Source: Albula goreensis (taxonomy: Eukaryota; Chordata; Actinopteri; Albuliformes; Albulidae). Taken from it: a DNA stretch of 64,000 nucleotides. The position numbers and the translations under genes were made by a program. A model generated the notes under the pieces. It did not search any database, was not told the origin of the DNA, and saw nothing but the letters and a program-made list of their open reading frames with translations. Location of the stretch: assembly GCA_022829145.1 (NCBI GenBank), contig CM040745.1, positions 37,196,841 to 37,260,840 of the forward strand, given 5' to 3'. Each line of letters starts with the position of its first letter. Position 1 is the first letter of the stretch. This document shows positions 1 through 14,300 of this stretch, one piece after another.

Positions 1-1382
1 CGGCATCCAAGCCCAAGCTCCATTGAGATGTTGCTGGCAGGATCTGGAACAAGCATTTCATGCTTGAAAACCCACAAACGTCAGTGAGCTGAAGCAGTTC
101 TGCATGGAGGAGTGGGCCAAACTCATCCACGGTTCTGGGAGACACTGATCATTAGCTACAACAGCTGTTAGGTTCCATTCATAGGCTTTTAAGGTGGGGG
201 GAACTACTTTTGCGCCACACAGTGGCATTAGGTGTTGTAAATCTAATTTTGAAACAAATAATGAAGTAAAATTATTGTTTTTTGTGAGTGGAGGTTCCCT
301 TTTTATCTAATATTAGGATTAAGATTTGATAAACATTCAGTGTCAAAAATATACAAAAATATTGACAATAAAACAGATCTTTATGGGACTGTATATTTCA
401 TAACATGAGGTATGGGCTGGGTCTGGATTGACTTGCCGTTCGGTCCGGATGCGGACCGAGGTCCAGACTTGCCATAAATCAATAATAATCAATTATTATT
501 ACAAACACCACCCTCTGGTTACAGGGACCAATCAACACTCTCCAAAAAGGGAATCCCATGATGCATTGCTCTATTGTGTTGGCCCTGGCCTTTCAGCTGT
601 CAATCACTGTAAGGTTACCAAAGTTACTTATCTAACCTTGTATACAGTGTTAATTTAGCTATTCTTTCATGTTTTTCTTCATAATTTTTTCCACATGCAA
701 TTCATAAAAATTAGAATTACGTTTTAATTTAAAGCTCCTTAAATCTTTTGAAGAACTCAGAAAGTTAAGAATGTGTGTGAGAACTGCTCGGAACACGAAG
801 ATCCAAACCAAGTTCATCTATAAAAAGGACTCTGAACTTTGCCTTTTGCCAAGTACTTCTCTGATGTCAGTTGTGATGGGTTCCAACATTATTTTGCTTG
901 ACTCAAGCTGCACAGAAAACACTGTTGCCAAATGCTTTTGCTTATCATATAGTAGATCTTATCACAAAAGAAATATATGAATAAATGTTCACTTTAACAT
1001 CTACAGCGGAGTAGTGTTTGTGACAGCTCAATGAATAAATACTCCGCCTTGTTATATAAGAATAAAGAACACGCTATTCAGCAACAAGAAAACAAGATAA
1101 ATGGGCTTTGGTCTCTCTCTCACACGCTAAAACTTCAGATTCTTGCTGAGATCCATTTTATTTTGCATCTATTGCTGTTTTTACATTCTCAAAGGTTTAC
1201 AATATGTAAGAAAATAAAATATTCAATGCATGTGTTATAAATGAATACGAAACATACATTACTGTTGCTTCTTCACAAACACTTTTTTACATTTAACTGA
1301 TTAACTTAACTGATACCTGAAAGAAATCATTGTACAGTACAAATCCTATGTTAGTGAATCATAATGTACTGTACTCTTTCGA

Positions 1383-1408
1383 ACACACACACACACACAC
1401 ACACACAC
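1383..1408. repeat. (AC)13 microsatellite
   Basis: Uninterrupted AC dinucleotide repeat in angpt4 intron 7. Confidence 0.97.
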
Positions 1409-1885
1409 GCAGGTACCACATCAGTCTTTAATATAGACAAGATCATTAGAAAAATGACAAAATGCAAATACTGCAATATTTGTCTTGATGCTGGCACCAG
1501 GACAAATATAACGTGCCTGGTGAAAGATGTATCATGTCAGCGAAATACATCTGTCACGTTTGTACAGAGGTCGGTTACCCTAGCAGGACAAACCCATTGC
1601 ATAACTAAGGTAATATCAGGTCATAGGCAGCAGCTAGGTGCGCTAGCTCTTATATACAGCGTGGCTTTGGCGCCCACTATTCATTATGTTAGCGGTGGCC
1701 CCATCCGTCAGCACATACATGATGAATAGTCATGTGTAATGAGAAACTCCCCTCCGGGTATTTCTGCTACACAGGTGCAGCAACAGGTCAGCTAGTTTGT
1801 ATGGCTTAATTTCAAGATCAGGGAAGGAAGAACAGACTAGCCCACTGTCATACCGGAAAATGATACTTTTCCACTACACTAAAAA

Positions 1886-2070
1886 CCCTACACAAACAGC
1901 TGCACTTTTGCACACAAAATTTGGCCTACATTAAATGCTGTCATTTTGCCCTACACAAAATGCAGCAATTTTGCACACAAAATGCTGTCATTTTGCCCAA
2001 CACAAAGTTGTGTAATTTTGCATTCAAAATTTTGCCCTACACAGCACACACCATACAAAATTCTGCACTG
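1886..2070. repeat. Degenerate minisatellite, ACACAAAATGC/GCATTTTG type
   Basis: Roughly 20-26-bp units alternate CCTACACAAAATGC with TGTCATTTTGC in several diverged copies. Each unit is partly self-complementary (ACAAAATGC against GCATTTTGT). The array lies about 65 bp downstream of the exon 7 donor in transcription direction. Confidence 0.8.
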
Positions 2071-2134
2071 GGTTTATTTCTGAATTCTGGGCAGTGATTG
2101 GACAAAACACCCGAGGTAATGTGGCATACCGTAC

Positions 2135-2301
2135 CTGTATTGTTGCTTTTCGCTGCCCAGCTGGAATTTTTCATACTGTGAATAGGGAGCGTTCCCCTCC
2201 CAGTCTCTCAGCTCCACCCTCAGGGAATACTGGCCCTGACTGGTCATCTGGAATACCGCCTCGTTCCCGAGCCAGTGCTCTCCCGCGGCATCCCCAAAAC
2301 C
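2135..2301 (-). CDS. angpt4: angpt4 exon 7: fibrinogen-like domain core
   Basis: This exon is 167 bp, starting [19 protein letters not shown] and continuing [13 protein letters not shown] to [10 protein letters not shown] before donor ACAG|GTACGG. Acceptor is TTGATTGACAG. It ends in phase 2. The family's receptor-binding subdomain (the following exons, with the CXCKC calcium-site region) is not found between bases 1 and 2134, so it lies to the left of the window. Confidence 0.93.
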
Positions 2302-5300
2302 CTGTCAATCAAAAAAAATCATAACATAAATACTCTTAAAAATCATTGCTCCAAGACTCTGTCAATCAAAACAAACATATCGGCTCTCATAAATATTGTC
2401 ATAACTTGAGGTCAAATTTTCAAAAATTACTTTTAAGTTCAAAGGTTTAAAATAAAATATAGGGTAATGCAATCTTTGCATGCATTAAAAATTCAATCTG
2501 ATCAAGTTTAACTATGTCAGACCAACAGTATTGAATATAGTACCTATCTAAGAAATGGAACAACTGTACTCTAAATGACACTGACAGCCAGATGGTTTGG
2601 AACCAGTTTCTTCTCAAAGCAAACAACACAAATTACCCTTCCCGAATACTGGGCACATTGCCTCGTATCGCTCTTGTATTTTTATGGAATTAATGTAATA
2701 CAGAAAACAGCTACATGTTGGTTATATTCTTTAACTTCAACGGTGAAAACGAAAGACTCTTGAACTGATGCGTCATTCCCGATGTGATGCGTTCGTGTTT
2801 CTGTGAAGGTCGCGGGTCCTTGCCCTTTGACCTGACTGTCCCTGTTTGTTGTGACAGATGTAGCAGTCTGATATAATCCTTTAGTATAACAGCCCTCTTG
2901 GGGGGTGCGGGGTGGGGGTAGGGCTGGAGCTGAAGAAGAGATTATTAATACTAGACATCTCTGATGATAGGAATACACCATACACAGTACTGAAAAGAAG
3001 GTAAAGAAGTTGACTAACACGCACAAAAGTGCAATTCAAACTATTTTGGATCGGTCGAATAGAGTGAGCTGGTAGAAGCCCCACATGCAACTGCTGATAG
3101 GAGCGTAACTCGATTTGGTTTGTTGGCTGCCTTGATCCATCTGTGAAAAGGTGTGAGGGGATGGATGTTCTCATGTGCCTCTTTTGTCATCGCTGTAACA
3201 CTCAGCTGTTAGTTGACTGACTGTAGCTTATCAGCTCCCCTGCAAGTCCAGCCAGCCTTCAGCTTTCATCAATGGTGTGTTTCCAATCACATGACTGCTA
3301 TTGGCTTGATTTTTTTTTTTTTTTGTCCACAGTGCTGTGGACTGTTTTCAACACTCCCATGACACTGTAATGCCCCTGAAAACTCCCAAAACTGGCTGTT
3401 TCTGGTATGCTCAAACCTCTAACATACTGTGTTAAAAGACACTTCCTGATTCCCCCTGAATTGTGCACACGTTCAATCCATAGGTACACGCCTACCTCAA
3501 TTAAATAGCATAAGCTGATCATGTGATGCTTTCAGTGATTGAATGGTCTATTCCGTTGAAAGGGCATACAGGTGTACCCAATCAAGTGGGCACACTCAGA
3601 GTACACCCATAGTGTTATATATGACACATGGATTCCAGAATCAGAGAAAAATTTTGATCCAAAAATCCGCTAATCATCATGGGTGTCAGTTTTTTTGAAA
3701 AGTGCTGAGGACAACGACAGGTTCAACTAACTAAAAGGCTTTCAAAAAGTGGTGGGGAGGAAATGGGCCATGGCAAAAAGTTGTGGGGACATGTCCCCAG
3801 CGTCCCCAGCATAAATGGTGCCTATGCCATGCTATCGTGCTATCAGCAATGACCACTCCATTGGGTTACATAACCCATGTTACAACCACCAATTAAGGCG
3901 CTCATGAAAGTTCGCTCCCACCCCCTAGCCAACACCGATCCAGCATAAATGTTTACAAAACATTTCACTTTATGAAAAGGCCCAAAGGAAAAGCATACGG
4001 TGGAGACGCTGGCTAACGTAATTTGTTTTGAAAGAGCTGCTGTTGGTTTATGTGTTGTTTTTGTAGTGATGTGGTGCACTCCTCCAATTTCCTTCTACTC
4101 TGACATGCTTTCTTTATCTTGACCAAAAAAAACCTTCTGTTACAGTACAAGCCATTCCTGACAGCTGAGATTACTCCACGGTAACTTTGAGTTTCCTAAA
4201 AAATTGTATTTTATACACAACTGATGTGAATTATTTGTTAACATAAAACATGACAGCCCGTGAAGTTACATGTTTACTTTCAGTTCAAACTCTTCAAAAA
4301 TCAAGAGTATGTCTGCTAACACTATATATGGGGGCCAAGTACACAAAATATTTGGATGCAAATACATTGTACACAAATTTAATTAATTGTATTCAATTCT
4401 AATTATTTCAAGCCACACTTGAAAACGTATTGATAGCAATGTGCTGATTTCAATCTGGCAACCATGTATGCAAAGTCACTGCTAATTTTCTGCATTTCTA
4501 GATCATATTCCCTTTGTACTGATGGCAGAGTGTTTTTATTAAACCTCAAAATCTTATTTTTATATATACATGCAGGCCAAGCCATAATTAACTTTAAACT
4601 GCAGGTGCTTCGCCTTCATACAGTCAACAAATCTACATACATTTTGTTTTCTTATGTATCTGAAATGTGGTTGTTTCTAGCAGCCATATTTTTTGCCTGA
4701 ATATACAATACAAAATATAATACAATAACTACTGTGTACACAATCATGTAAACATATAATAAACATACATTAATCATATATCATATCCATATCACATATG
4801 AATGGTTAGGGAGCTGGGATTGTAGATTAGAGGTTGCAGGTTCAGTTCCAGCTCTTGTTCAATACTGCTGTACTCTCAGGTCCCTAGTAAATATCCACCA
4901 GTGTAAAAGTATAGAAATGTAACAGCGTAAGTTGCTCCGAATTTGAGCATCTGCTGAATGAAATGCAAATAACATACCGTGTTCCTATGTTATAGTATTC
5001 AAGTTATGTCTATAATAGACCAATCATGTGACAAATTTTATACCTAGAATTTAACTGGAATAATACATGAATATGACACTTAAGTGAAAATCAACTTTTA
5101 AATTCACATAAGAAAATAACTCTCTATACAATGTGGAATCAATCAAAATTGTGAAAAAAGGCATTCAAAATGCTTATCTCTAATTGAGCAAGATAAGGTT
5201 CCAAGCAGTACTGAGTGATCTGGAACACAGAATTTGGCAGATAGTCTATACTGAATTTTGCATGTGACAGCCTATTTCCCCACTGGAGATGAAAACCTGG

Positions 5301-8300
5301 CAAGTACGACCTGCAGGCCAAACAAGCTGGCTGACCTGTTTCCTCACGATTGTTTTTCCATCTCAGTGCCCACAACCATAGATGTAGGACATGGCGTTCT
5401 TACTAGATTAACATGACTGCTTGGGTCTCTTCTGCAGTCCGATCCTGACATCTGACAAATTACAAAGTTACACTAGAGAACATGGATTTTATATGAAAAA
5501 ACAAGCAATCAATTAAATAAACAGTGATTTAAAAAAATACACATCGCTTAAGCTCTTGGGATCACTCAAATGCAAAATTGTTACATTTTTCCCAAAGCTT
5601 TAGGGTGTGGAAGGGTGACAACCAACATCAAAACAATGATTTTTGCGAATGATAGTACAAAATTGATGAATTGTAGACTTGGTGCATGCCACTTGGCATC
5701 AGTCCAATCGTGAGTCCCTGAACTCTAACTATTGCTTGCCTCTGCATTTTGCATATTTGAATTCATAAAGACACACCCCCACGTTCAGTTATGCATACAG
5801 TATTACGCCTCATTGACTCCATTTATGGTTATTATTGTTGCTTGGATCATTTTTTAAAATGGAAAGAATATTCCAGAAATGGACAAGTTTGGGTTTGCTC
5901 TGAATACCATGTTATTATCTGTTTGTTACTACTATATCACCATTTCTCTGAGAGGCCAGACTTGTATCCACTGTATGCCATTAACTGAACACAACCGATC
6001 GTACTGCAATGCATACAGAACAAGTAATGGAGTTAAAGTGGAACCAGACAAATCACTGAGTCATTGAATCAGACCTTCTCATCAATCCTGTAAAGTGAGT
6101 CTCACTATCCTCCACAAGAAAAATCCCTTTGCCCTCAATCAATATACCAGATTGACACTCAAGAGCACTGTGATTCAACTCTTTGAGTCCAGGGAGAATA
6201 CATTTTTCCAAACAGTGTTTCCGCCATACAGGTAATGTAGCAATCCTTATCTGCACAAGAGCAAAGCTCCTCTGAAACAATGATGATTACCAGCTAATTT
6301 GGATAGCAACAGGAAACAATGAACGTAAAAGTAAGCCTGGGTTATATCAAAATTTTTAATGGCCGTTTGCTGAAACGGCAAGCTAACATAAAAAGGCCAC
6401 CTTTTCATTATGAAATACCACACCTTATTGTTTGCAGTACATCATTCAGACTTCATATATTCAAGAAGACTCTCTCATTTACAAACTAAATGATTGGCAA
6501 ATTTGACCCACTGAGGCCAGATACTGTATGGAAGCAATAAACTAGATTATTTTATTGCTTTGTCATTCTCATCGATATTCCTGATTATAAATGGTTGAAC
6601 GATGACATTCAAAGGAATTGGTCATGGAACATTGGCTATAACATTCAGAAAAAATCCAAGAGATTTTGGGTGATTCTTATTCACTTCATTTTAAAGAATT
6701 ACCAATGGTGGATACGCTACTGAATCCCAGATGAATACAGATTGGGCACTTGCATGGAGACTTCCCATGAGTGCAGCTGTGTTGTATTTTAAAGGTTGTA
6801 GAGAGTGAACATCTCATTCCCCAAAATGGATATTAACCGTCCTTGCCGGAAATGTCAAAAATCTTCAAAGCACTCCAAAGTTTTTGTTTGATAATTATCA
6901 AGTCATGAAGGACAAATTCATGCGAGAGTGGCCAAAACTGTGTGTCTTACACCGATGAAACGAAAAGCAATACAATAACCTGTGTAGAATATATATTCCA
7001 TTGTGTGGGTGCGTGACTCTTGTATTTGGATAAGCTTGCACAAACATGTCCGGTTATTTGGGGTAAAGCTCTGCTGCGAGATGTTGATGCCGTCTCTGTC
7101 GGTGCCGTTTTCGAACCGGGCGATCTGTCAACCCGTGTCATCCGAACATGTCAGCTCTCGGCACAGACGTCGGCTCCGAACGCATCAGCAGGAAAACATC
7201 TGCTTGTTAAAACATTTGTTGAGTCTGCTTTTCAAAAAAAAACCTTTTAAAAATAGCATTTAAAAACATTTGCTCTTGGAAATGTTTCCCCAAATTCAGA
7301 AGTGGGGGGAGGGGGTGGGTGTTCAGACTCAGACCGTTTCGATATGAACAGAGTAGCTGTGGTCATCTGCAATCCTTTGCCCTGTAGGCCAAAAAGTACT
7401 GACAGCCCAACAAAGTCTCCAAACCTAAGAATATGATGCAGCTGGTCTCTGCGCTTACCATTTTGTACTCTTTCCAGGTCCTCTGGAAATCTACACTCCC
7501 ATTAACTCTGCGCTGAAACACTGTCCATCCACCTCCATTGCTCTGCATGTCGCAGAACACCTGCGTCCAAAAAGATATAGAATTACGATCTCAATCATAC
7601 ACTGTTGGGAATAGGGGTAAACACAACTCATTAATTTACTGTACAATGTATGCTGAGTTTTTCTTTGTATGGACTAGATCTGTTTCACTTGAATGAATAT
7701 ACATTTCAATTTTAAAAACAAAAATCTGTCACAGTGTAATTACAGACTCTGGATATTGTAGCTGTTTGTTTTGTTGGCTTTTAAAATAGCACAAGATGGC
7801 TTCTGTAAAAAGAAAGCTACTATCAGGGCAATCTGAGAAGCAAGAACATACTGATTCTAAGAAAACGAAATGTTCATAGAATTATGAGAAACAATTTTAA
7901 AATAAAATCACTGGCATGAAATAGACCAATCATTCAACATCTCAAGGGTTTTTATACCCAGATAACAATGTTTGGTTGCCAGAACGTTCATAAAACGTTG
8001 TATTGATGTCACCGGGGCATACATTTGTCCAGTTTCCATGGTGTCAAATTAACGTTATTTAGCTGGAATGTTTTTACTGTTATCTTGACAGAACTTCTTT
8101 GAAACATTATGTTCTATAAATGTTTACGTGTTCTGGTGACATTTTGAGTGAACTGGGTACATATCTGTACCAGAAATGTATGCATTATAGTGTGAACAGT
8201 ATTTACCTTTGTGGGCTCCGTCATGTTGCCAATGTATATATGGTAGACTCCACTGATATTGTTTCCTGCTTTGAAAGCATCTGCACAGTCCCGAAACTTC

Positions 8301-11300
8301 TGTTCCCTCGGCAACGTCACTGGTAGCAACCAAAACACACTCTTTACATCACAGCGGAATGGAAACATATAAATCAAAGTCACATTTGAAACTTCTGTTA
8401 AATATCTCTGTCTGACATGTTTTTCCATAAGGAAGAGAAAATGAGAACACATGCTGTCAAGGTAAACAAAAGAACATAATTCTTAATCGAATATTACTTC
8501 GGTTGAGAATCTTTTGCAGTTTTAGAAATTCAAAAAAAAAAAAAAAATAAACCAGAGGGAAAAATTCTAAACACGGTTTAAAATTAGGAGATATAGTCTT
8601 TATATCTAAAGGCATCACTTTTGGATCAAGGCAAAGAAACCAAGGGCCACATGCAAGCGATATTTTGTTCCACTGAGTGAGAAATAATCACATTCTAAGT
8701 ATCACATTCTAAGTTCCGATAATATAATCACATTCTGAATCACATTCTAAGTGACCGATAATATAACAGAATACAGAGCAAGATCTATGTTTTTTCCTCA
8801 CATAAAAAGTTATGTCCCGGGGAGTTGGGGGCAAAATACAGGAAACAGCAACACTCACACATGGTGTGGGTTCTTGAAGTTAAAATGGATTTAATTATGC
8901 ACAATATTTATAAATTCCTTGCGGGTGGTAATGGATTTCCGTCTGTTTCAAATAAAAATTAATGATCCCAGTCTTTCTTCAACTGTAGCCAATTTTAAGG
9001 CAATGAAACTATTTCAGAGTGTTTTGAAATCGGCTTAATTCTCTGAACTATCACATGATGCAGTTTTTATTTGAGCTAGTTAATTTTAGGGGCGTAGCAT
9101 GACTTTTTTTATTCTACAGCTGCCATTTCAATTAGCCAAAAATATGAGTAACATATTGCAATGTTGTAAATTGGTAAAAACTGTTAAAGCAGCATATAAC
9201 GATAGTGCAATGATATTCAGAAATGTATCTGATCTACTGCAATCAACCTTCAATTAACCTAAATATGTTATTCATTTATTGTCTTGCTATGAGAAACATC
9301 TTTTTTATTCGTTTTTCCCCTTTTTTCTTTCCTTGAACTTAGGTGAATTATTTATTTCACCCAGCATCCAATTCACAAGACTGAGTTATGTGAGGACAAG
9401 CTCTCACTTGTTTTCACATGGCAGGCACACCACCAATTACATAATGTCATTGGAAGATATCATTGGCAGTATGTAACTTGTGCATTGACGTGCACCTGGC
9501 TGACCAGGAGTGGGCGCTATTGAGCAATGAGACTCACAACCTGTTATACCGGCTTTACCCTTTTCATTCCCTGGCAAGGCTGAGCCAATTATTGCCTCGC
9601 CAGGGCGGACCTTTGGCCGTAGCCAGTGGCAACACGGTGGAGAGCTGACCCTTCAGTCGCATGGCTCATATCTGCCTCTGAAACAAGTGTCTTCACTGCT
9701 TGAATTGCCCAGCGACCCCAAGAACATCTTTTGGCCTACAGTGACATCCATCCACATCACTAGGATACATAGACTCTCTTTGAGGAAGGGAAAAAAGATA
9801 AAGAAATGATACCTGGAAAAAAAGAAGAATTTTTGACTGATTGAGCGAGGCACTTTTCTCCTTCCCCAGCCACCACCGTGGATGTCATTACTCTGCAGTG
9901 TCTATGTCCAGATTTGAACGCTCCTTGAAGCGAGAACGATAAGGCCCTCCCTAATGAAGGTTCATGGATGCATTTAAGGCTCCACGTTAACGTCTCTTTG
10001 AAGTTCCAACAACATCAACATAATGAACACCATCAAGTGGGACTGAATGAGTAGTCACGACCATATCAGTTCTGGCAGAACCTTTTAAATGATCGTGTTA
10101 TCATTACGAGTGGGGTAAAATACAACGCTTTCCGCAGGTGACATCATCAAATAGGAGGGAAAGAAAACTTTTTGACAACGGACGAATTCCCTCCGCAATA
10201 GCTAATGCACAGTTTTTCATATCGTTGTCAAAGGCAGTATGTGCGGTAATTCGTTACCCAGCCGCCTACGAACATGCATTGTCTGGTTTAAGGTTGCAGC
10301 AATAAAACTAAAAGCTGCATGAACCAGAGCGACTTAATCCGCAGATTTCCATTCATGATAAATTGAGTCCCTATTGAGCCTATTTTCATTCTACAACTCC
10401 GATGTGAAGACAGACACTGGGGAGATTTCGTTGTTTCAAATTAAGAAGATGAATAAATAACATTCTTTGTTAGGGTACGCTATCCCTTTAATTTATCCAT
10501 TCATTGCTACATGAAATCAAGTGGGATAAACAAACATTTTGTCATTCTAGCCACTGTTGCCAGTGCTTTTGAAAACTGAGGATGTTTGAATGATGTTAGA
10601 AATTTTTTCTTGTGGTCCATAACAATAAATTCATGAATTAATATATCACAAAGATGATTGCTAACGGACAGTGTAAACACCATCCACTTATAATTTCCAC
10701 AAAGTATGACTCTTATGTGCAAAGCTTTATGTAATATTACACGTTTTGTGGTCAGAAATCATTATAAGTAATTCTGACAGATAACAGAATTTACATGGAA
10801 TAATCACACACACTATTCAAGTCTTCATCTTCATCCACTGTCTATGTTCGTTTCTGTCCCTTCATCATCGGGGAAAAGAGATCACTCAGTTGCAAGAGCT
10901 TCCCTGTTGCTGGCTTCCAAATAGAAAAAAGAACCATCCTTTGGGGTTTTAATTGAAAGCAGTTGTATTTGCATGTTGCGGAATGTCTGTGTAAACAGAT
11001 ATTGACACATATTCTACACAAATTAACCCTAGATGTCAGCGGGTTGATTTCAAAGTTCAGGGCGGACTTATCTAAGTGTGTGGCTCGCAAACGAGTGAAG
11101 TCGATCCAGGCCTTTCCAACTGAATGGTGCCAAAGAAATCAGTGGGAAGAAAATACCCGTATTCCTCATCGTTCTGACAATCGCAAGGGATAAAACTTGG
11201 GCTAAAAACAACATTAAATTCACATTTGAAGGGTCGCTAATCTTAGGCTAATTGAGGTTTCTAGATATACAACTAAAATAGGGCTAGATAATTCCCATGA

Positions 11301-14300
11301 GAGCCTTTTCCTGAAATGTTTGTCTTTATGTATGTTCATTCACCAAACCTGAAACGGGGTTAGGCTGGGAAACGGGTGGGAGATCATAGAATTTGTCGCT
11401 TATGGATGAAACGAAAGTCCCAAGATGGAGTTTTACTTTATCATAACACCAGAATTCATCAGGCTAAATGCTAGAGCACGCTGTGTCCATATTGACCTTG
11501 TACGAATTCCTGTAGTCACTGTTTGTTTGTCTCAGTGAGAATTTTCCTCTGCACTGTCCGAGCTGCCTGTGAGCACGTTTCACTTATGGTGAAAACCCAA
11601 TGGTCCATTCTAATCGTCTCTAGTTCAAAACGGTGCACATTTAAAACAAAATTAATTTCAAGCACCAGGAGTGGGCGCTAGAGAGCGATGAGGCTCACAA
11701 CCTGTTAGACCGGCTTTCCCCTTTTTCATTCCCTGGCAAGACTGAGCCAATTGTTGCCTCGCCAGTGCGGACCTTTGGCCATAGCCGGTGGCAACACTGG
11801 AGAGAGTTGACCTTTCGGTTGAATGGCTCATATCTGCCTGCAAAACAAGTGTCTTCACTGCTTGAACCGCCAGAGGCCCCAAAAAACATCTTTTGGCTTA
11901 CAATGACATCCATCCACAGTGCTGGAACACATAGACTCTTTTTGAGGGGGGAAAAAGATAAAGATTATGCACAGATGAAAAGGCTATATCTCAGTACCTG
12001 AGCCGCCAGACAACAGGCCGAGGAGAGACTGTACAGATTCCATTAGCTGCTGCTGTTGTCTCTGGAGGATTGTGTTATTGGTGCTGGCTGTGTGCAACTG
12101 CCTCTCCAGAGCCTCAATGGCTTCCGTCTGGCGCACCACCAGGGCCTGCAGCCGCTCCTTCTCCTCCCTCATGTCCTCCAGCTCCATCCGCTGCCGCGAC
12201 TCCAGCACCTGCACCTTCTTCTCCAGGCGGCTGGCGGAAAAAGAGGCGACGGTCACGCAAGAGCTGAGCTAAGGCTAACGGAGCTAACTTTGTGGGAGCT
12301 TGTGGAGTGCAACATTGTGACAGCGTACAGTTGTGATCTGGACCAGTTGACCATACAGCTTTGCTGGAGATTTGTGTAGGGCTGGTAAAGTCACATGATT
12401 GTGCTGTAGCTGGGTGCTTTCTGCAGCCAGGAAAGGCCAAAACCTAGGCCCTGGTTTTCCTCTACAGAAAATGTGTAGTGTTTTTCCAAGAATGCCAGGT
12501 ACACACATTCTCTAATAGCTATAAATGTTCAACGCCACGTATGAACTGTTTTGATGCTATATAATTGACTCAGAATGCATCTGCATTTTGTGTACAATAA
12601 TTGTAAAATAGGAAATTCACATGATGATAATAGTGAAAGGATTCTAATGGTACTGATATTGTAAAGAACATAGTAGGCCTTATTATCAGTCATCCACACA
12701 AAGCACTTTATTAGCATCTCAGAAAAACATTTTTGATGTTAAAAATGCCAAAGTATTTTAGCAGTTTTCCTGCAGACATATTTAGACTGGGTGGTTCACT
12801 GAGACAAAACATATCTTTGTTTGGAAAAATGATTTGGTGGATATAAGAAAAACATAAAATACATGTTGACATGGAAATACATGAAAATGATCTATTCTTA
12901 AGTCTTAATGTAGGGGTTAAATTAAGATAAAAGAGAAACGGCATGAGTGTTGCCAGCAGCAGCGATCAGTTGACAGACAGATGAATGTTTTCATGTACTT
13001 TACTTAGCTTAGCTAAGTTAAACATATGTGATATAGAACATATGCTCTCAATAAAAATTGCAACATTTTTAAGCAGACTTCAGTTGAGACAAATGATAAA
13101 ATATTGCTCCTTATCATTGTTATAACTGAAAATCTCTGACTTGCCTGTTAGCTAGATGTTGTAGTTAGTAGTGCGATAGTTAATAGAAGTATTTGTTTCT
13201 GATTCTAGGCTAAATTAAGTTATGAAAGGATTTAAAATGAAATCCTGTTGTCAGCTGTTTGAACAGTTGAAGCAATTTTTACAATAAGTAATTGTACATG
13301 TGTATATATGCAATTATTCCTTCATAAGCAAACAGATCAAAATTCATTAGATTTCATTTGTTAAATTTCCCTTTAGACTCTCATATTTATCTGAAGTGAG
13401 AGAGGAATTTTACCCTTCATCAAGGCATTGGTTTTTCCACAGATTAATCATTGCCACTGCTTGTGTCATAATAATTACTTTTTCACTAACTTTTGTGTTA
13501 TGTTACCTGTTTTTGTCTTGTAGTTTCAAAATCTCAGTGACTTGCATCAACAGCTCCTTCTCCAGTTTGTTTGTAGATAGCGAGTTCTCCAAAAGCTGGA
13601 TCTCAATTCTCGAGGTCTGGTTCATAACCTAAAATGTGCATGCACACATTAACAAATAAATCCGTACAATCACACTTGGAAAGGAACAGAGAGAGGGGAG
13701 AGACAGAGGACAGAGAAAGAGTGATAGAGGCTCCTTTAGAAACCCATTTCTATTGCTGTTAATTTATCTCAAGGAATGTATACTAAACGGTTATTCACTG
13801 CGTGGTTTGTTGCTAATAGAGATGATTAGTAATGTGAGCTGATCTATTTCCTGGCAAGAGACTGCAGTGAATGTGAAAGAGACTCAATACTGCAAAAATG
13901 TTTTGATATTTTCGCTATGCTAAAACAGTTGGCTATTTAAGACCTACAGGACATTGTTTGGAAGTATAACTGAAATAGTGCAGCAGTGATCCATTTCTGG
14001 TCTACTTGTTTTTCATAAACATATGTTTCTATACTGACAGTTTAAGTTTGTTAAATGTCATTGTTCCAGCAATTGTTCTAGAATGTCTTACCCACGCTTA
14101 CGTGCCAGATTTAGAAATGCCTGTTGCACATGTTACATTTTTTCAAATGCAATTTTAGTGACACGATTTTTGATTGGAGCAAACAAACGACCTCAACCAA
14201 TAACATGCTCTCTTTCTCTTTTTGCACCAGCGAAACAGTTTCATAAATATTAAATGCTTCAATAAATTAGGCTCTTAATCGAGCATAACTCATTCCATCC

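Larger units (their letters stand above)
1..2134 (-). other. angpt4 intron 7, partial
   Basis: I searched both strands for the expected downstream fibrinogen-domain exons (SSLIL/FSTKD, DNDNC, WWFDACG signatures) and saw none. The stretch holds a (CA)13 run at 1383-1408 and a degenerate minisatellite at about 1886-2070. Nothing else is recognisable. Confidence 0.7.
2302..7458 (-). other. angpt4 intron 6
   Basis: About 5.2 kb between exons 7 and 6. It contains a duplicated copy of the exon 7 acceptor region (2346-2395), repeat-like DNA at 3280-3840, and a tRNA-derived SINE at 4803-4978. No other exon is recognisable. Confidence 0.8.
8320..11997 (-). other. angpt4 intron 4
   Basis: About 3.7 kb. 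It holds a short ATCACATTCTAAGT array and two direct copies of a SINE-like family (9500-9806 and 11664-11966). No other coding exon is recognisable. Confidence 0.8.

Noticed and set aside
4803-4870. Possible tRNA gene
   Set aside because: Same reasoning: box A/B spacing fits a SINE head followed by a standard SINE body and tail.
11695-11913. Open frames inside the SINE-family copy
   Set aside because: They fall within a dispersed repeat with a near-copy at 9.5 kb and do not match any transposase or reverse transcriptase.
12114-12440. Alternative reading frame over angpt4 exon 4
   Set aside because: It is a shadow of the conserved coiled-coil exon in another frame and crosses the splice acceptor.
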